A stretch of 64,000 nt of DNA from Candidatus Chlorohelix allophototropha (GTDB taxonomy: Bacteria > Chloroflexota > Chloroflexia > Chloroheliales > Chloroheliaceae), in NCBI RefSeq assembly GCF_030389965.1, contig NZ_CP128400.1:1612001-1676000 (forward strand), written 5' to 3'. This document shows positions 54,217 to 62,265 of the stretch, in pieces; within the stretch, counting starts at the first letter, position 1; each line of letters begins with the position of its first letter. The notes beneath the pieces were generated by a model that did not search any database, was not told the DNA's origin, and saw only the letters and a program-made list of their open reading frames with translations. The translations under genes and the position numbers were made by a program.

Positions 54217-54603
54217 ATTTGTTCTTTCGCTGAGGTTTTTAACCTGATTTATTTCTATTACAGTGTACCACAGCTATCCAAGTTCCCACAAGGTTAATTG
54301 TCATTACCTGAAACCAGGAATCAGATTAATTCACCTCTCCTGGGTTTAGGTTTTCAGTAATTCGGGTCAGAGCAATTTTTGGACAGAAAACGTCTATTAG
54401 CGTCTAATTCGCAACCGATTGAGCTCAGCTAAGGCTCATTGATTAACCTGATAGGGAACTTAAGACTCAAATTACTCAATGAAGTTAAGCCTTTGCAAGA
54501 TACCGTTGGCGAATTCAAGCGAGGCAGAAAAGCAGAAAGAACTTTGATAAAATAAGCGAGTAAACAAATCAAGCCTAATTCAAATCAAAGTTAGAAAGCA
54601 AAA
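54217..54603. other. Intergenic region between recombinase and IS1182 fragment
   Basis: A 387-nt stretch. It contains the inverted repeat at 54307-54350 and no recognisable gene. It probably includes the recombinase promoter and the left end of the IS1182 remnant. Confidence 0.4.
54307..54350. repeat. Imperfect 13-bp inverted repeat next to the recombinase gene
   Basis: CCTGAAACCAGGA and TCCTGGGTTTAGG match in 11 of 13 positions as inverted arms around an 18-nt spacer, 90 nt upstream of the recombinase ATG. It could be a recombinase arm or core site, or a terminator. Confidence 0.4.
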
Positions 54604-54897
54604 ATGCCACTAAAACCTGAAACAATAAACCCAATTCCAACAGAAACCGCCCGAGTAGCCCGCGCAGTCTTCCCTAAAAGCTGTCTCATAATGCGTTTTC
54701 GAGATGACTTTGGCTTAATTTTTGAGGATCAAGCTTTTACCACCCTTTTTCCAACTCGCAGGCAACCTGGACTGGCGCTCTGGCGATTAGCCCTTATCAT
54801 TTTGTTCCAGTTTCTCGAAAATATCACCGATCGGCAAGCCGCCCAGATGGTGCGCACCAGACTAGCTCATATGCTGGCTCCTCGCCAATTTGCGTGA
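54604..54897 (+). pseudogene. IS1182-family transposase, N-terminal fragment
   Basis: The 97-residue frame matches the start of IS1182/IS5-type transposases: a proline-rich opening, ETARVARAVFPK, a MRFRDDFG-type segment, LFPTRRQPGLALWRLALI and ENITDRQAAQMVRTR. The usual protein continues for about 400 more residues with the DDE domain. Here it breaks off after RTRL and soon stops, about 60 nt before the ISL3 fragment. It is a remnant. Confidence 0.8.
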
Positions 54898-54964
54898 AAA
54901 AGAAATAGAGTAGTAGGTTCCAACGTACATGGAATATACATTTCTAATGTAGGAGGAACTTACC

Positions 54965-55624
54965 TTGTTAGATGCTTTAATGTTACAAACCCTTGGAGCT
55001 TTCCATTTGAATTTCACTGAAATCGTTGGAACCTCTATTTTGTTACAAATTTCGAGGACTAATCTTTTAGTAGCCTGCCCAGCTTGCCACCATTATTCTC
55101 GGCGGGTCCATAGTCGGTATACCCGTACTGTTGCCGATTTGCCTTTTTCTGATCGAATAGTCAAGCTTAAAATCAAAGTCAGGCGCTTTTTTTGTGCTAA
55201 TTCGGCTTGTTCATCTTTTACTTTTGTGGAACCACTGAGTCCTGCCATCCCTCCTTTTGCTAGACGTACTCAACGTCTTACTGAAGCCCTCGTGAATATT
55301 ACTTATGGTTTGGTCGGGGAAGCTGGTGCCCGTTTAGCTTTTCTATTAAAAATGCCTAGCAGTTCCCGCACATTGTTACGCTTGCTCAACGCTCAGCCAA
55401 TACCCCAATACCCTACTCCTCGGGTTTTAGGGGTAGATGAATGGTCCTGGAAAAAAGGGGGAATATACGGGGCGATCCTGGTGGACCTAGAGCGTCGTTC
55501 ACCGGTGGAATTGCTCAAAGATCGCACGGCAGAAACTTTCGCTAAATGGTTGCAGACGCATCCAGGGGTGGAAATAATCTGCCGCGATAGAGATACGGTA
55601 TTAGCTGTCAAGAGCCAATTTTGA
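54965..55624 (+). pseudogene. ISL3-family transposase, N-terminal half
   Basis: The 219-residue frame has the ISL3 zinc finger (CPACHHYSRRVHSRYTRT), the RRFFCANSACSSFTF region and LGVDEWSWKKGGIYGAILVD, the first part of the DDE domain. ISL3 transposases are usually 400 residues or more. This one leaves the family pattern after EIICRDRDT, at the left AGATACGGT repeat of the IS110 element, and ends shortly inside that element. The TTG start has AGGAGG about 8 nt upstream. The C-terminal half is not found beyond the IS110 element. Confidence 0.82.
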
Positions 55625-55796
55625 AATGACGAAAGGAATTTGTTAAGGACAGAAAAATTCAAAAAGTTGCAGCCAAAGCCGCCACCACACCAGCGCTGCG
55701 AACAGGCGCAAAGTGAGCCGCAACACAAATAAACCAAGCGGCGGCTGTCCTCGCTCGGCGCAAGAATAAGTTCTAGTTTTCGTTAACCGCACTGCC
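55600..55796 (-). ncRNA. Candidate bridge-RNA region of the IS110 element
   Basis: This GC-rich non-coding end downstream of the transposase can fold. On the minus strand CCGAGCG pairs with CGCTTGG, and GTTGCGGC pairs with GCAGC/GCAAC-type segments nearby. In the IS1111 branch of the family the bridge RNA lies downstream of the transposase gene, and in the IS110 branch upstream. The longer end here is downstream. The assignment is tentative. Confidence 0.35.
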
Positions 55797-56873
55797 CTAG
55801 CTGGCCTTTGCCTCCGGTGAAGCACCCGCCTCTTTCTGGGGCGAGGGCTGGTAGGCCGGATCGAAGGGCAGCCCGCTCTTAACTACGGCAAAACCCAGGT
55901 GGACCAGCTTGCGGGCGGCGGCACACCGCACTTCTTTGTAAGCCCGACCCTTAGTTTTTTGCAAGCGCTCACAGTAGGCTTTTATCACCGGGTTGAACCG
56001 CATGGCGCTGCCTGCCGCCATATAAAGGAGCGCACGTAGCCGACTATGACCGCCTTTTCCGATCATTGGCCGGCTTCTCACACTGGTCCCGCTACTGCGT
56101 TCGATGGGAGCCAAGCCAGTAAAGAGGGTCAACCCTTCAGCGCTGGAGCAGTTCGTAAAATTGAGGGTCACGACCACCAGCCACACCGCCGTCAACCGTC
56201 CGATGCCGGTGATAGTTTGGAGAAGAGTAACTGAAGCGGCCCATTCCTGGTCCAGCTTGAGGAACTCTTTTATCTCCTTATCTACCTGCTTGATGCGTTC
56301 GGTCAGGGTGGCGATTAGGTTCTCCAGGCTCGTCACTACCCCTTCCACTGGCTGGGCGACTGAAAGAGCATGCAATTGGTTACGGAACTGCTGGCGGGCT
56401 TCCAAAAGACTGAGACGGTGCGTAAGACGTTGGTAAAGCTCGCGGTAAATCTGGGGTGGTGGGGTCCAACGAGCCGGTTGCAGGGTAGCCGAAAGCCGGG
56501 CCAGGAGTTGAGCATCGAACCGGTCGTTTTTAGGCTTGAGGCCAAGCGCGCCGGCGAAGTCGTGAGCCTGTTTGGGGTTGATCACGCTAACTGCGAAACC
56601 TTCACCTTGCAGGTAGGTAGCCAGTTCGATCCAGTAAGTGCCGGTGGCTTCCATCACTACCAGAATCTGGTCAAGCGGATGGTCGGCTTTAAGTAAGAGC
56701 TTGGTCAGGCTGGCGTAGCCTTCGGGCGATTGAGACAAGCTAACCGCACGGGTAGGTTCAGCATCGCGGTAGCAAGTCGCCGCGGTGAAGGTTTTGGCGG
56801 CTATATCCAGCCCGGCGTAATACTCATATTTCGGGCGGGATTTGAGGACAGGCGGGTCTTTAGCAGGGGCCAT
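55797..56873 (-). CDS. IS110-family transposase (DEDD recombinase)
   Basis: The 358-residue protein has the RuvC-like DEDD domain, with YAGLDIAAKTF (first Asp), VVMEATGTYW (Glu) and KNDRFDAQLLARL (Asp pair). A coiled-coil linker follows (about 130-210). The Transposase_20 domain carries TITGIGRLTAVWL and the GGHSRLRALLYMAA segment with the catalytic Ser region (KGGHS). All motifs are intact, so the element may be active. The family uses a bridge RNA to choose target and donor sites. GGAGG lies 13 nt before the ATG. Confidence 0.94.
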   Translation of the reverse strand: MAPAKDPPVLKSRPKYEYYAGLDIAAKTFTAATCYRDAEPTRAVSLSQSPEGYASLTKLLLKADHPLDQILVVMEATGTYWIELATYLQGEGFAVSVINPKQAHDFAGALGLKPKNDRFDAQLLARLSATLQPARWTPPPQIYRELYQRLTHRLSLLEARQQFRNQLHALSVAQPVEGVVTSLENLIATLTERIKQVDKEIKEFLKLDQEWAASVTLLQTITGIGRLTAVWLVVVTLNFTNCSSAEGLTLFTGLAPIERSSGTSVRSRPMIGKGGHSRLRALLYMAAGSAMRFNPVIKAYCERLQKTKGRAYKEVRCAAARKLVHLGFAVVKSGLPFDPAYQPSPQKEAGASPEAKAS

Positions 56874-57003
56874 TGTAATTATGGTGCCTCCATTAAGTCC
56901 ACAGGTTTGTCGGGAGTTAGTTAGCAGTAACTGACACCGGGGCTACCCTTATTTCTGGCCTTGTATGGGCGGTCTGCTTAGCCGCTAGATACGGTTGAGA
57001 TTA

Positions 57004-57159
57004 TTAGGTGGCCCAGATCAAAAGAGGGTCTATCTTTTTGAGGCGGTCTGGCCGCAAGGAGGTTCTGAACCTCTCTTTTAACCTGGTGTCGTACATTTTC
57101 ATTATACAAGGAGGTTCTTTTAACTCATCATAGCCACATATTGGACAGATGTAGGACAT
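57004..57159 (-). pseudogene. Zinc-ribbon protein fragment disrupted by a short duplication
   Basis: The frame from ATG 57159 (AAGGAG 10 nt upstream) reads MSYICPICGYDELKEPPC. This is the typical start of small bacterial proteins that continue to a second CPxCGFEFG-type ribbon. Here the family pattern stops after EPPC. A 12-bp direct repeat, CAAGGAGGTTCT at 57055-57066 and 57107-57118, brackets a 40-bp insert, and the rest runs to the right side of the IS110 element. It is a remnant gene. Confidence 0.55.
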
Positions 57160-57256
57160 AAAAGCGACACTCCTTAACCAAGCTTTTATTTTTGTCTTGA
57201 CAAACTGGGTCATTTCAAAGTATCCGAACAAATAGCGCAGGATGTGTTGAACACGT

Positions 57257-58288
57257 TTAATTTAAAGTTTGAATAAGTTCGATTGATTTCTTTGCTAAAT
57301 TACCTATACTAAATCCATCTTCAGTATAAAGAGTTGATTTTGTTAGGAACCTTTTAAGTGCAACTATAACCTGTGTGTTTCCGATTTCCCCTAAAGTTTG
57401 AATTGTTTTGCCTAGTACATCTACATCCTCGTCATACAACAGTGCTATTAAAATATGTACTACTTCAGGTGTTCCTACTTTAAGCTTACCTAGAGCTTGA
57501 ATCGCAGCAAGCCTCACCAAACGCTCATCATCGTGTGTTAAACTTAACAATTTGCTTATAATTTCAGGGTTTTTAACTCCTATCTTTCCTATCGCTGATG
57601 CAGACTGCCGTCTTACTTGAACATTTTCATCACTCAATAGCTTATAAAGTGGTTCCGCGGCTTCATTTGCAGCACTTCCAATTCTTCCTAAACTTATTGC
57701 AGCACTACTTCTTAGCTCCTCCTCAGAAGAATCTAAAAAATTAATTAACGGTTTTATCGCACTATAATAGGTAGGATCATCTTTACCTAAAGCATAAATG
57801 AGCTTGATGCGAACTGTGCTTGAACTATCATCGAGATAGTTGAGAATCTGAGAGATTTCTTCGTTTTTCAGAGTACCCATTTTTGCAATAGCATTTGCAG
57901 CATTTTCACGCACAAATGTATTAGTATCCTCTAACAATTTTAGAATAAGACCATTTGCTTCCCGTCTTCTCTCCCAAGACATTCTAGAAATAGCTTCAGC
58001 ACTATACGCACGTACACTCCAATTATCGCTGGCAAGCAAAGGCGCAAGTTGCTCAAATAACTCAGGTCGATTAGAACTACCCAATATAATCGCTAAAGAT
58101 TCTCTTATTTCTTTATAATTATCATCTTTAAAATAGTTCAACAATAATTCTAAGGTATTGATCGAAGAAGTTTTGGCTATTTTAATAAGCGAAACAATTA
58201 CTCTCCCCTTGATCGTATAACTATCATGCATTAGCAGGCCAATGTAGTCGTTAAAATCTTTTTGATTTTGGTCATATGCTTCGATCAT
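57257..58288 (-). CDS. HEAT-repeat (PBS lyase-type) protein
   Basis: The 343-residue all-helical protein is built of about nine HEAT-like repeats, each near 31-35 residues. Motifs such as VRAYSAEAISRMSW, VRENAANAIAKMG, LRSSAAISLGRIGSAA, VRRQSASAIGKIG and VRLAAIQALGKL recur. Such scaffolds bind proteins; no catalytic site is seen. Base composition is AT-richer than in the housekeeping genes, and with the next gene it forms a small island surrounded by insertion remnants. AGGGA precedes the ATG. Function unknown. Confidence 0.85.
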   Translation of the reverse strand: MIEAYDQNQKDFNDYIGLLMHDSYTIKGRVIVSLIKIAKTSSINTLELLLNYFKDDNYKEIRESLAIILGSSNRPELFEQLAPLLASDNWSVRAYSAEAISRMSWERRREANGLILKLLEDTNTFVRENAANAIAKMGTLKNEEISQILNYLDDSSSTVRIKLIYALGKDDPTYYSAIKPLINFLDSSEEELRSSAAISLGRIGSAANEAAEPLYKLLSDENVQVRRQSASAIGKIGVKNPEIISKLLSLTHDDERLVRLAAIQALGKLKVGTPEVVHILIALLYDEDVDVLGKTIQTLGEIGNTQVIVALKRFLTKSTLYTEDGFSIGNLAKKSIELIQTLN

Positions 58289-58423
58289 TATGAATCCCTA
58301 ACTATGGGATTGTGCTAGTTAAACTCAAAGCTGGTTCAAAATCTGACAGAGTAGGCTAAAATCAGAGATTTACTTAAGAAGCTTGAGGGTAATTTTGTAA
58401 CTAGCGCAACCCCTTAACTTGCA

Positions 58424-58798
58424 CTACTTCAAAAAATTATCCGGCCAATCTTCAATTTTGCCAATCTCAATTAACTCAACTGGAGTAATATCTTTAAAGC
58501 GTAAAATAGCATATAACTCGCAATTGCAATTACTACAAGTTGCATAACAACACTCTTCGCAGTTCTCAAACTGATAAATTTCGTTCATCTTTAAATTATT
58601 CACACACCAACTAAAATACCTAGGGTCTGATAGCAACCACCAAGCCATTTTTTGACCAATCCTATATACTCTATTGTGAAATCTCCCGGTTGAGTCTCCA
58701 AGATAACTTGATGCAATATGGGTCTGGCAACGTATTACCGAGAAAGTTAAGCATGATATGCAATTTTCTTGTATATCAATCCAATTGTATGCTGACAT
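58424..58798 (-). CDS. Cysteine-rich protein of unknown function
   Basis: I do not recognise this 124-residue protein. It has twelve cysteines, including CISC near the N-terminus and the cluster CEECCYATCSNCNC (about residues 80-93), suggesting one or two metal sites. WWLLSDPRYFSWC and a C-terminal VELIEIGKIEDWP stretch are other landmarks. GGGAG lies 11 nt before the ATG. It is upstream of the HEAT-repeat gene on the same strand, 135 nt apart. Confidence 0.65.
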   Translation of the reverse strand: MSAYNWIDIQENCISCLTFSVIRCQTHIASSYLGDSTGRFHNRVYRIGQKMAWWLLSDPRYFSWCVNNLKMNEIYQFENCEECCYATCSNCNCELYAILRFKDITPVELIEIGKIEDWPDNFLK

Positions 58799-58897
58799 TT
58801 AATATTGCTCCCACCCCAGGGGTTATGCGTTTTGGAGAGGGGGTTTCTCTGGTAAGATTTTGGTTAGCCTACTAAAATCAAACAAAAGGAACGCAAA

Positions 58898-59220
58898 ATG
58901 TACTATAACGCTAATGGGGAACTAGACGCAACTCCAGCAATAGAATATGAACTGGATTTTAAGACACTAAAACAAGTATTCGGCAAAATACCTGATCTAC
59001 CGCAAGGTCGAAATCTGCAATATAGTTTGAGCAGTATGCTATTAGGGGCGCTGCTAGCCCTATAAGGAAGTTGCCGACCTGCCACGGCTGTTAGAACTAA
59101 AGCGCGGGCATTGGAGAATAAACTGCATTGGGTGCGAGATGTAGTCTTTGGGGAAGCTGCCAGCACTTTACATCGAGGGGAGGGTCCCCATATTCTAGCC
59201 ATTTTACGTAATCTGACCCT
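58898..59220 (+). pseudogene. ISAs1-family transposase remnant with internal deletion
   Basis: ATG 58898 (AAAGGA 8 nt upstream) opens a 55-residue frame whose FGKIPDLPQGRNLQYSLSSM and LLGALLAL match the N-terminal domain of ISAs1/H-repeat transposases. It stops at 59065. About 40 nt later another frame reads LENKLHWVRDVVFGE, then GPHILAILRNLTL, the family's C-terminal motif (normally HWxIENxLHWxLDVxFxED). The catalytic middle is deleted and a further small deletion has removed HW-I. This is a decayed copy. Confidence 0.72.
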
Positions 59221-59239
59221 GTGGGTGCAAGGGCATCCT

Positions 59240-59450
59240 TTCCTCAGGGGCTGGCTGAGAACACGCTTGGGCTTGCTCTACCCTTTCCGCCACCTTGCCA
59301 AACTAGGTAAAATATTTATGATGGGTTGCTTTGCGCATGGTCTTCCGCCAAAAATACTCGATCGGATTGTAATCTGGAGAGTATGCCGATAATTGATAGA
59401 CTATTAGTCGGGCGCGTTGCTGTTCAATGAATTCTAAAGTGCAAAGATAG
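59240..59450 (-). pseudogene. IS630-family transposase, C-terminal remnant
   Basis: On the minus strand the translation runs TLEFIEQQRARLIVYQ, then LSAYSPDYNPIEYFWRK, matching the LPPYSPDLNPIExxW motif of IS630/Tc1 DDE transposases, including the last catalytic Glu. A TAG stop follows HHKYFT, and the upstream DDE core is missing. It abuts the ISAs1 remnant on the other strand. Confidence 0.7.
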
Positions 59451-59607
59451 TGTTATTATGTAAGTTGCATCAAAGCCGCCACATGGGTAGCCGGGTTGGT
59501 GCGTGTGAAAATGCAAAACATTGTAACCCACGCCCCGACCTCATAGAGCAACTTGCCGAAGAACCGACAGAGGTAAGTGGTTTGAAAAAAGAAGAAGCTG
59601 AGTATTT

Positions 59608-60873
59608 ATGTCAAGTGGGTTATTAGATTCTCCAATAGAAAGCAAAATTGCTCCGGTAAACCTGTGGCACAACCGCAATTTCAATATCTTCTGGGTGGGA
59701 CAAACCATAAATAGCCTCGGAGATTCTTTCGCTTTTATTGCGCTACCTTTGCTGGTTTTGCAAGCAACAGGCTCAATAGCGCAAATGGGCTTAGTAACCG
59801 GAATATTTGGTTTGGGGCAATTGCTAGCAAATTTAGTTGCAGGATTAGTAGTTGATCGTGTAAACCGCCGCAAATTAATGATAATGTGTGACATCGGACA
59901 GGCGTTGGTTTATATACTGGTACCAATAGGCTGGTGGTTAATTGGCACACAAATCTGGTTGATTTACCTTCTCACCTTTACAGGAGCAATTCTTTCAGCC
60001 TTCTTTCAGGTTGCCTATATCACTGCCGTAGCCGGATTGGTTGAACGAGAACAGGTAACAGAAGCAAATGGGAGATTGCAGGTAACGGTAGGCATTTGCT
60101 ATGTAGCCGGTCCGATGTTAGCCGGGTTGATTTCAGCCATTTTCGGTCCGGTAGTTGCGCTTGGTTTAGATTCAATTTCTTTCCTGCTTTCGGCAAACTC
60201 ACTCTGGTTGGTACGCTGGCAGATACAGCCACAACCTGAAGAAGAGAATAAACCTAATATCTGGAACGAATGGCTGAATGGGGCAAAGTTCCTATTTCGG
60301 CAACCGGTGCTACGCGCGGTAGCATTATTGCTGGCGGTAAATTCGCTTATATCCACTGCCGGGCTAGATCTATTTATCTTTTACCTAAAAACCCCACTTA
60401 AGCAAAGCGATGATACGGTAGGGTTGGTTCTAGGAGTAGCCAGTATCGGGGCAATTGCAAGTGGTATTTGGGTAGCATCCCTTCGACGTAAATTTGGATT
60501 TGGCGCTTGCTGGCTAGGTGGTATGGCGCTCGGCTCAATCAGTATCGGTCTTATAGGTTTTGCACAGGGAATCATATTAATTTCCATACTATCAATTTTT
60601 TATATGTTTGGAAATATGATTTCCGGCATATCCTCCATGTCGCTACGTCAACAAATTACTCCAAACCACATGCTAGGGCGAGTTACCGCTTTTTTCTGGT
60701 TCTTCATGAGAGTACCGGGAATGTTCGGGGCAGCCATAACCACCGCAATCGCAGAGTTTACAGGAGTTACATTTATGCTGATTGCAATGGGAGTTGTAGG
60801 GCTTGGGATTTCGGCGCTGGGCTTGCTAACTCCTGCCCGCCAGCGATACCCGGAGAGATACTATGAGAACTAG
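59608..60873 (+). CDS. Major facilitator superfamily exporter (DHA3-like)
   Basis: The 421-residue protein has about 12 membrane helices. It opens with LWHNRNFNIFWVGQTINSLGDSFAFIALPLLVLQ and the loop motif LVVDRVNRRKLMIMCD, typical of the MFS_3/macrolide-efflux (DHA3) group. RQQITPNHMLGRVTAF in the second half is also typical. It is probably a drug or metabolite exporter. A second in-phase-free short frame overlaps its start but looks spurious. The ribosome site is weak. Confidence 0.9.
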   Translation: MSSGLLDSPIESKIAPVNLWHNRNFNIFWVGQTINSLGDSFAFIALPLLVLQATGSIAQMGLVTGIFGLGQLLANLVAGLVVDRVNRRKLMIMCDIGQALVYILVPIGWWLIGTQIWLIYLLTFTGAILSAFFQVAYITAVAGLVEREQVTEANGRLQVTVGICYVAGPMLAGLISAIFGPVVALGLDSISFLLSANSLWLVRWQIQPQPEEENKPNIWNEWLNGAKFLFRQPVLRAVALLLAVNSLISTAGLDLFIFYLKTPLKQSDDTVGLVLGVASIGAIASGIWVASLRRKFGFGACWLGGMALGSISIGLIGFAQGIILISILSIFYMFGNMISGISSMSLRQQITPNHMLGRVTAFFWFFMRVPGMFGAAITTAIAEFTGVTFMLIAMGVVGLGISALGLLTPARQRYPERYYEN

Positions 60874-61250
60874 AACTAAAGAGGTTTAGAAGGTTTAATA
60901 TGGTTTCAGTATAAGAGCCTTGCTTTTCTCTTTACAATTTCATTCCCTTTGACCGCATTGTTAACACAACATACCGCATTTTTCAATCCATATATGATTT
61001 AACTCAGCTATGATTGTGCCACCATACAATGGCATATCACTTTCCGGTGACTTAACACCGTATTCCTCAACCTTCAGAGTTAGGACAGAAGTTTCTCCTT
61101 ATTTCGTTATGAGTGTGGAACTATTAAAAACTATCTGCCAGGACTTTATTTCGATTTAAACCTGACGCATGTTATGTAACTGACCTGAACTGAATCCTGT
61201 AGTTAGGCGCACCGGAGAGCCGCAATATAAATTGCAGGAGTGGTTTAATC
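60874..61250 (+). other. Intergenic region upstream of the FabH/OleA-like gene
   Basis: A 377-nt gap with no gene. The ribosome site GCAGGAG lies 10 nt before the next ATG and is preceded by a short palindrome (GCAAT, ATTGC) that could partly mask it. No convincing promoter pair was found. Confidence 0.4.
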
Positions 61251-62255
61251 ATGCGAGTAAAAATATCAGCTATCGCTTCAGCACTACCTGAGAAGGTTGT
61301 TACCAGTGCTGAGGTTGAACAACGGGTTATGAATTACAGTCCCAGTATTAAAGTTCCTACCGGCATATTACAATCCCTCACCGGAATAAAAACCCGCCGT
61401 TTTGTAGAAGACCATGTAAACACATCAGACCTAGCAGCCGAAGCCTGTAAAAAGGTATTGGCGCGTACTGCTACCAGCCCTGATGAAATAGATTTATTTA
61501 TTTTTGCTTCTGCCGGTCAAGACCTCACCGAACCCGCAACTTCCCACATTACGCAATATAAGGTGGGTAGCAACGGCGCAGTGATGGACATCAAGAACGC
61601 CTGTAACAGTTTTATCAATGGTATTCAGGCGGCAGAAGCTATGATTATGACCGGGCAGTATCGCAAGGCGCTGGTGGCTGTAGGCGAAACTCCCTCTAAG
61701 TGTATCAAGTGGCATGTGAAAGACAAAAAAGATTTGCGCCTAAGTTTTCCGGGTTATACCTTTGGAGATGGCGGGGCTGCCGCATTGCTGGAACTAACTG
61801 AGGAAAAAACAGGGCTGTTTTATCGCAAATTCCACGCTTACAGCCAGCATTGGAATATCGGTACGCTGCCCGGTGGTGGCTCAATGCACCCCAGAGGCGA
61901 GGAATACACCTATTTTCAGGGAGATGGCACGGCTCTCAAGGATGCCTTTGTAGAACTAGGTCCGAATTTACTTAGGGATGCACTGCGCCAAACTAATACT
62001 AGCTTTGAGGATTACGCGCGTATCTTCGTGCATCAAGTAACCGTTCCTTTTCTGGAGCAGTTTATGGAAGTGTGTAAAGTGCCTGCCGACAAGGTAGTAG
62101 TAACCTTGCCCCAATATGGCAATATGGCAGCAGCCTCCTTACCGGTGGGATTTGCACTGGCGGAAAGCCGGGGTGAAGTCAAAAAAGGTGACAAGGTGAT
62201 GTTTATCGGGCTGGCAGGTGGTATCAGCGTAGGTCTGATGATGTTCCAGTACTAG
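61251..62255 (+). CDS. Thiolase-fold beta-ketoacyl synthase III-like protein (FabH/OleA-like)
   Basis: The 334-residue protein condenses acyl thioesters. The catalytic triad of the FabH/OleA group is complete: Cys118 in DIKNACNSFINGI, His261 in IFVHQVTVPF and Asn291 in QYGNMAAASLPVG, with FGDGGAAALLE and the C-terminal GLAGGISVGLMMF. The gene is followed after 10 nt by an epimerase-family dehydrogenase, reminiscent of oleA-oleD in head-to-head hydrocarbon synthesis or of small polyketide/lipid pathways. A second fatty-acid gene, fabI, is far away. I cannot tell FabH from OleA here; the key Glu of OleA would need an alignment. Confidence 0.85.
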   Translation: MRVKISAIASALPEKVVTSAEVEQRVMNYSPSIKVPTGILQSLTGIKTRRFVEDHVNTSDLAAEACKKVLARTATSPDEIDLFIFASAGQDLTEPATSHITQYKVGSNGAVMDIKNACNSFINGIQAAEAMIMTGQYRKALVAVGETPSKCIKWHVKDKKDLRLSFPGYTFGDGGAAALLELTEEKTGLFYRKFHAYSQHWNIGTLPGGGSMHPRGEEYTYFQGDGTALKDAFVELGPNLLRDALRQTNTSFEDYARIFVHQVTVPFLEQFMEVCKVPADKVVVTLPQYGNMAAASLPVGFALAESRGEVKKGDKVMFIGLAGGISVGLMMFQY

Positions 62256-62265
62256 GAAAGACATT

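Larger units (their letters stand above)
55591..56995 (-). mobile_element. IS110-family insertion sequence
   Basis: AGATACGGT occurs at 55591-55599 and again at 56987-56995, bracketing the IS110 transposase gene. This gives an element of about 1.4 kb, the normal size for the family. Exact ends are ambiguous within the 9-bp repeat. Non-coding ends are about 197 nt (3' of the gene) and 122 nt (5' of the gene); either could encode the guide (bridge) RNA known from IS110 elements. Confidence 0.75.

Noticed and set aside
59483-59626. 47-residue plus-strand frame running into the MFS gene
   Set aside because: No recognisable family, no ribosome site, overlaps the MFS start; may be a remnant but cannot be supported.
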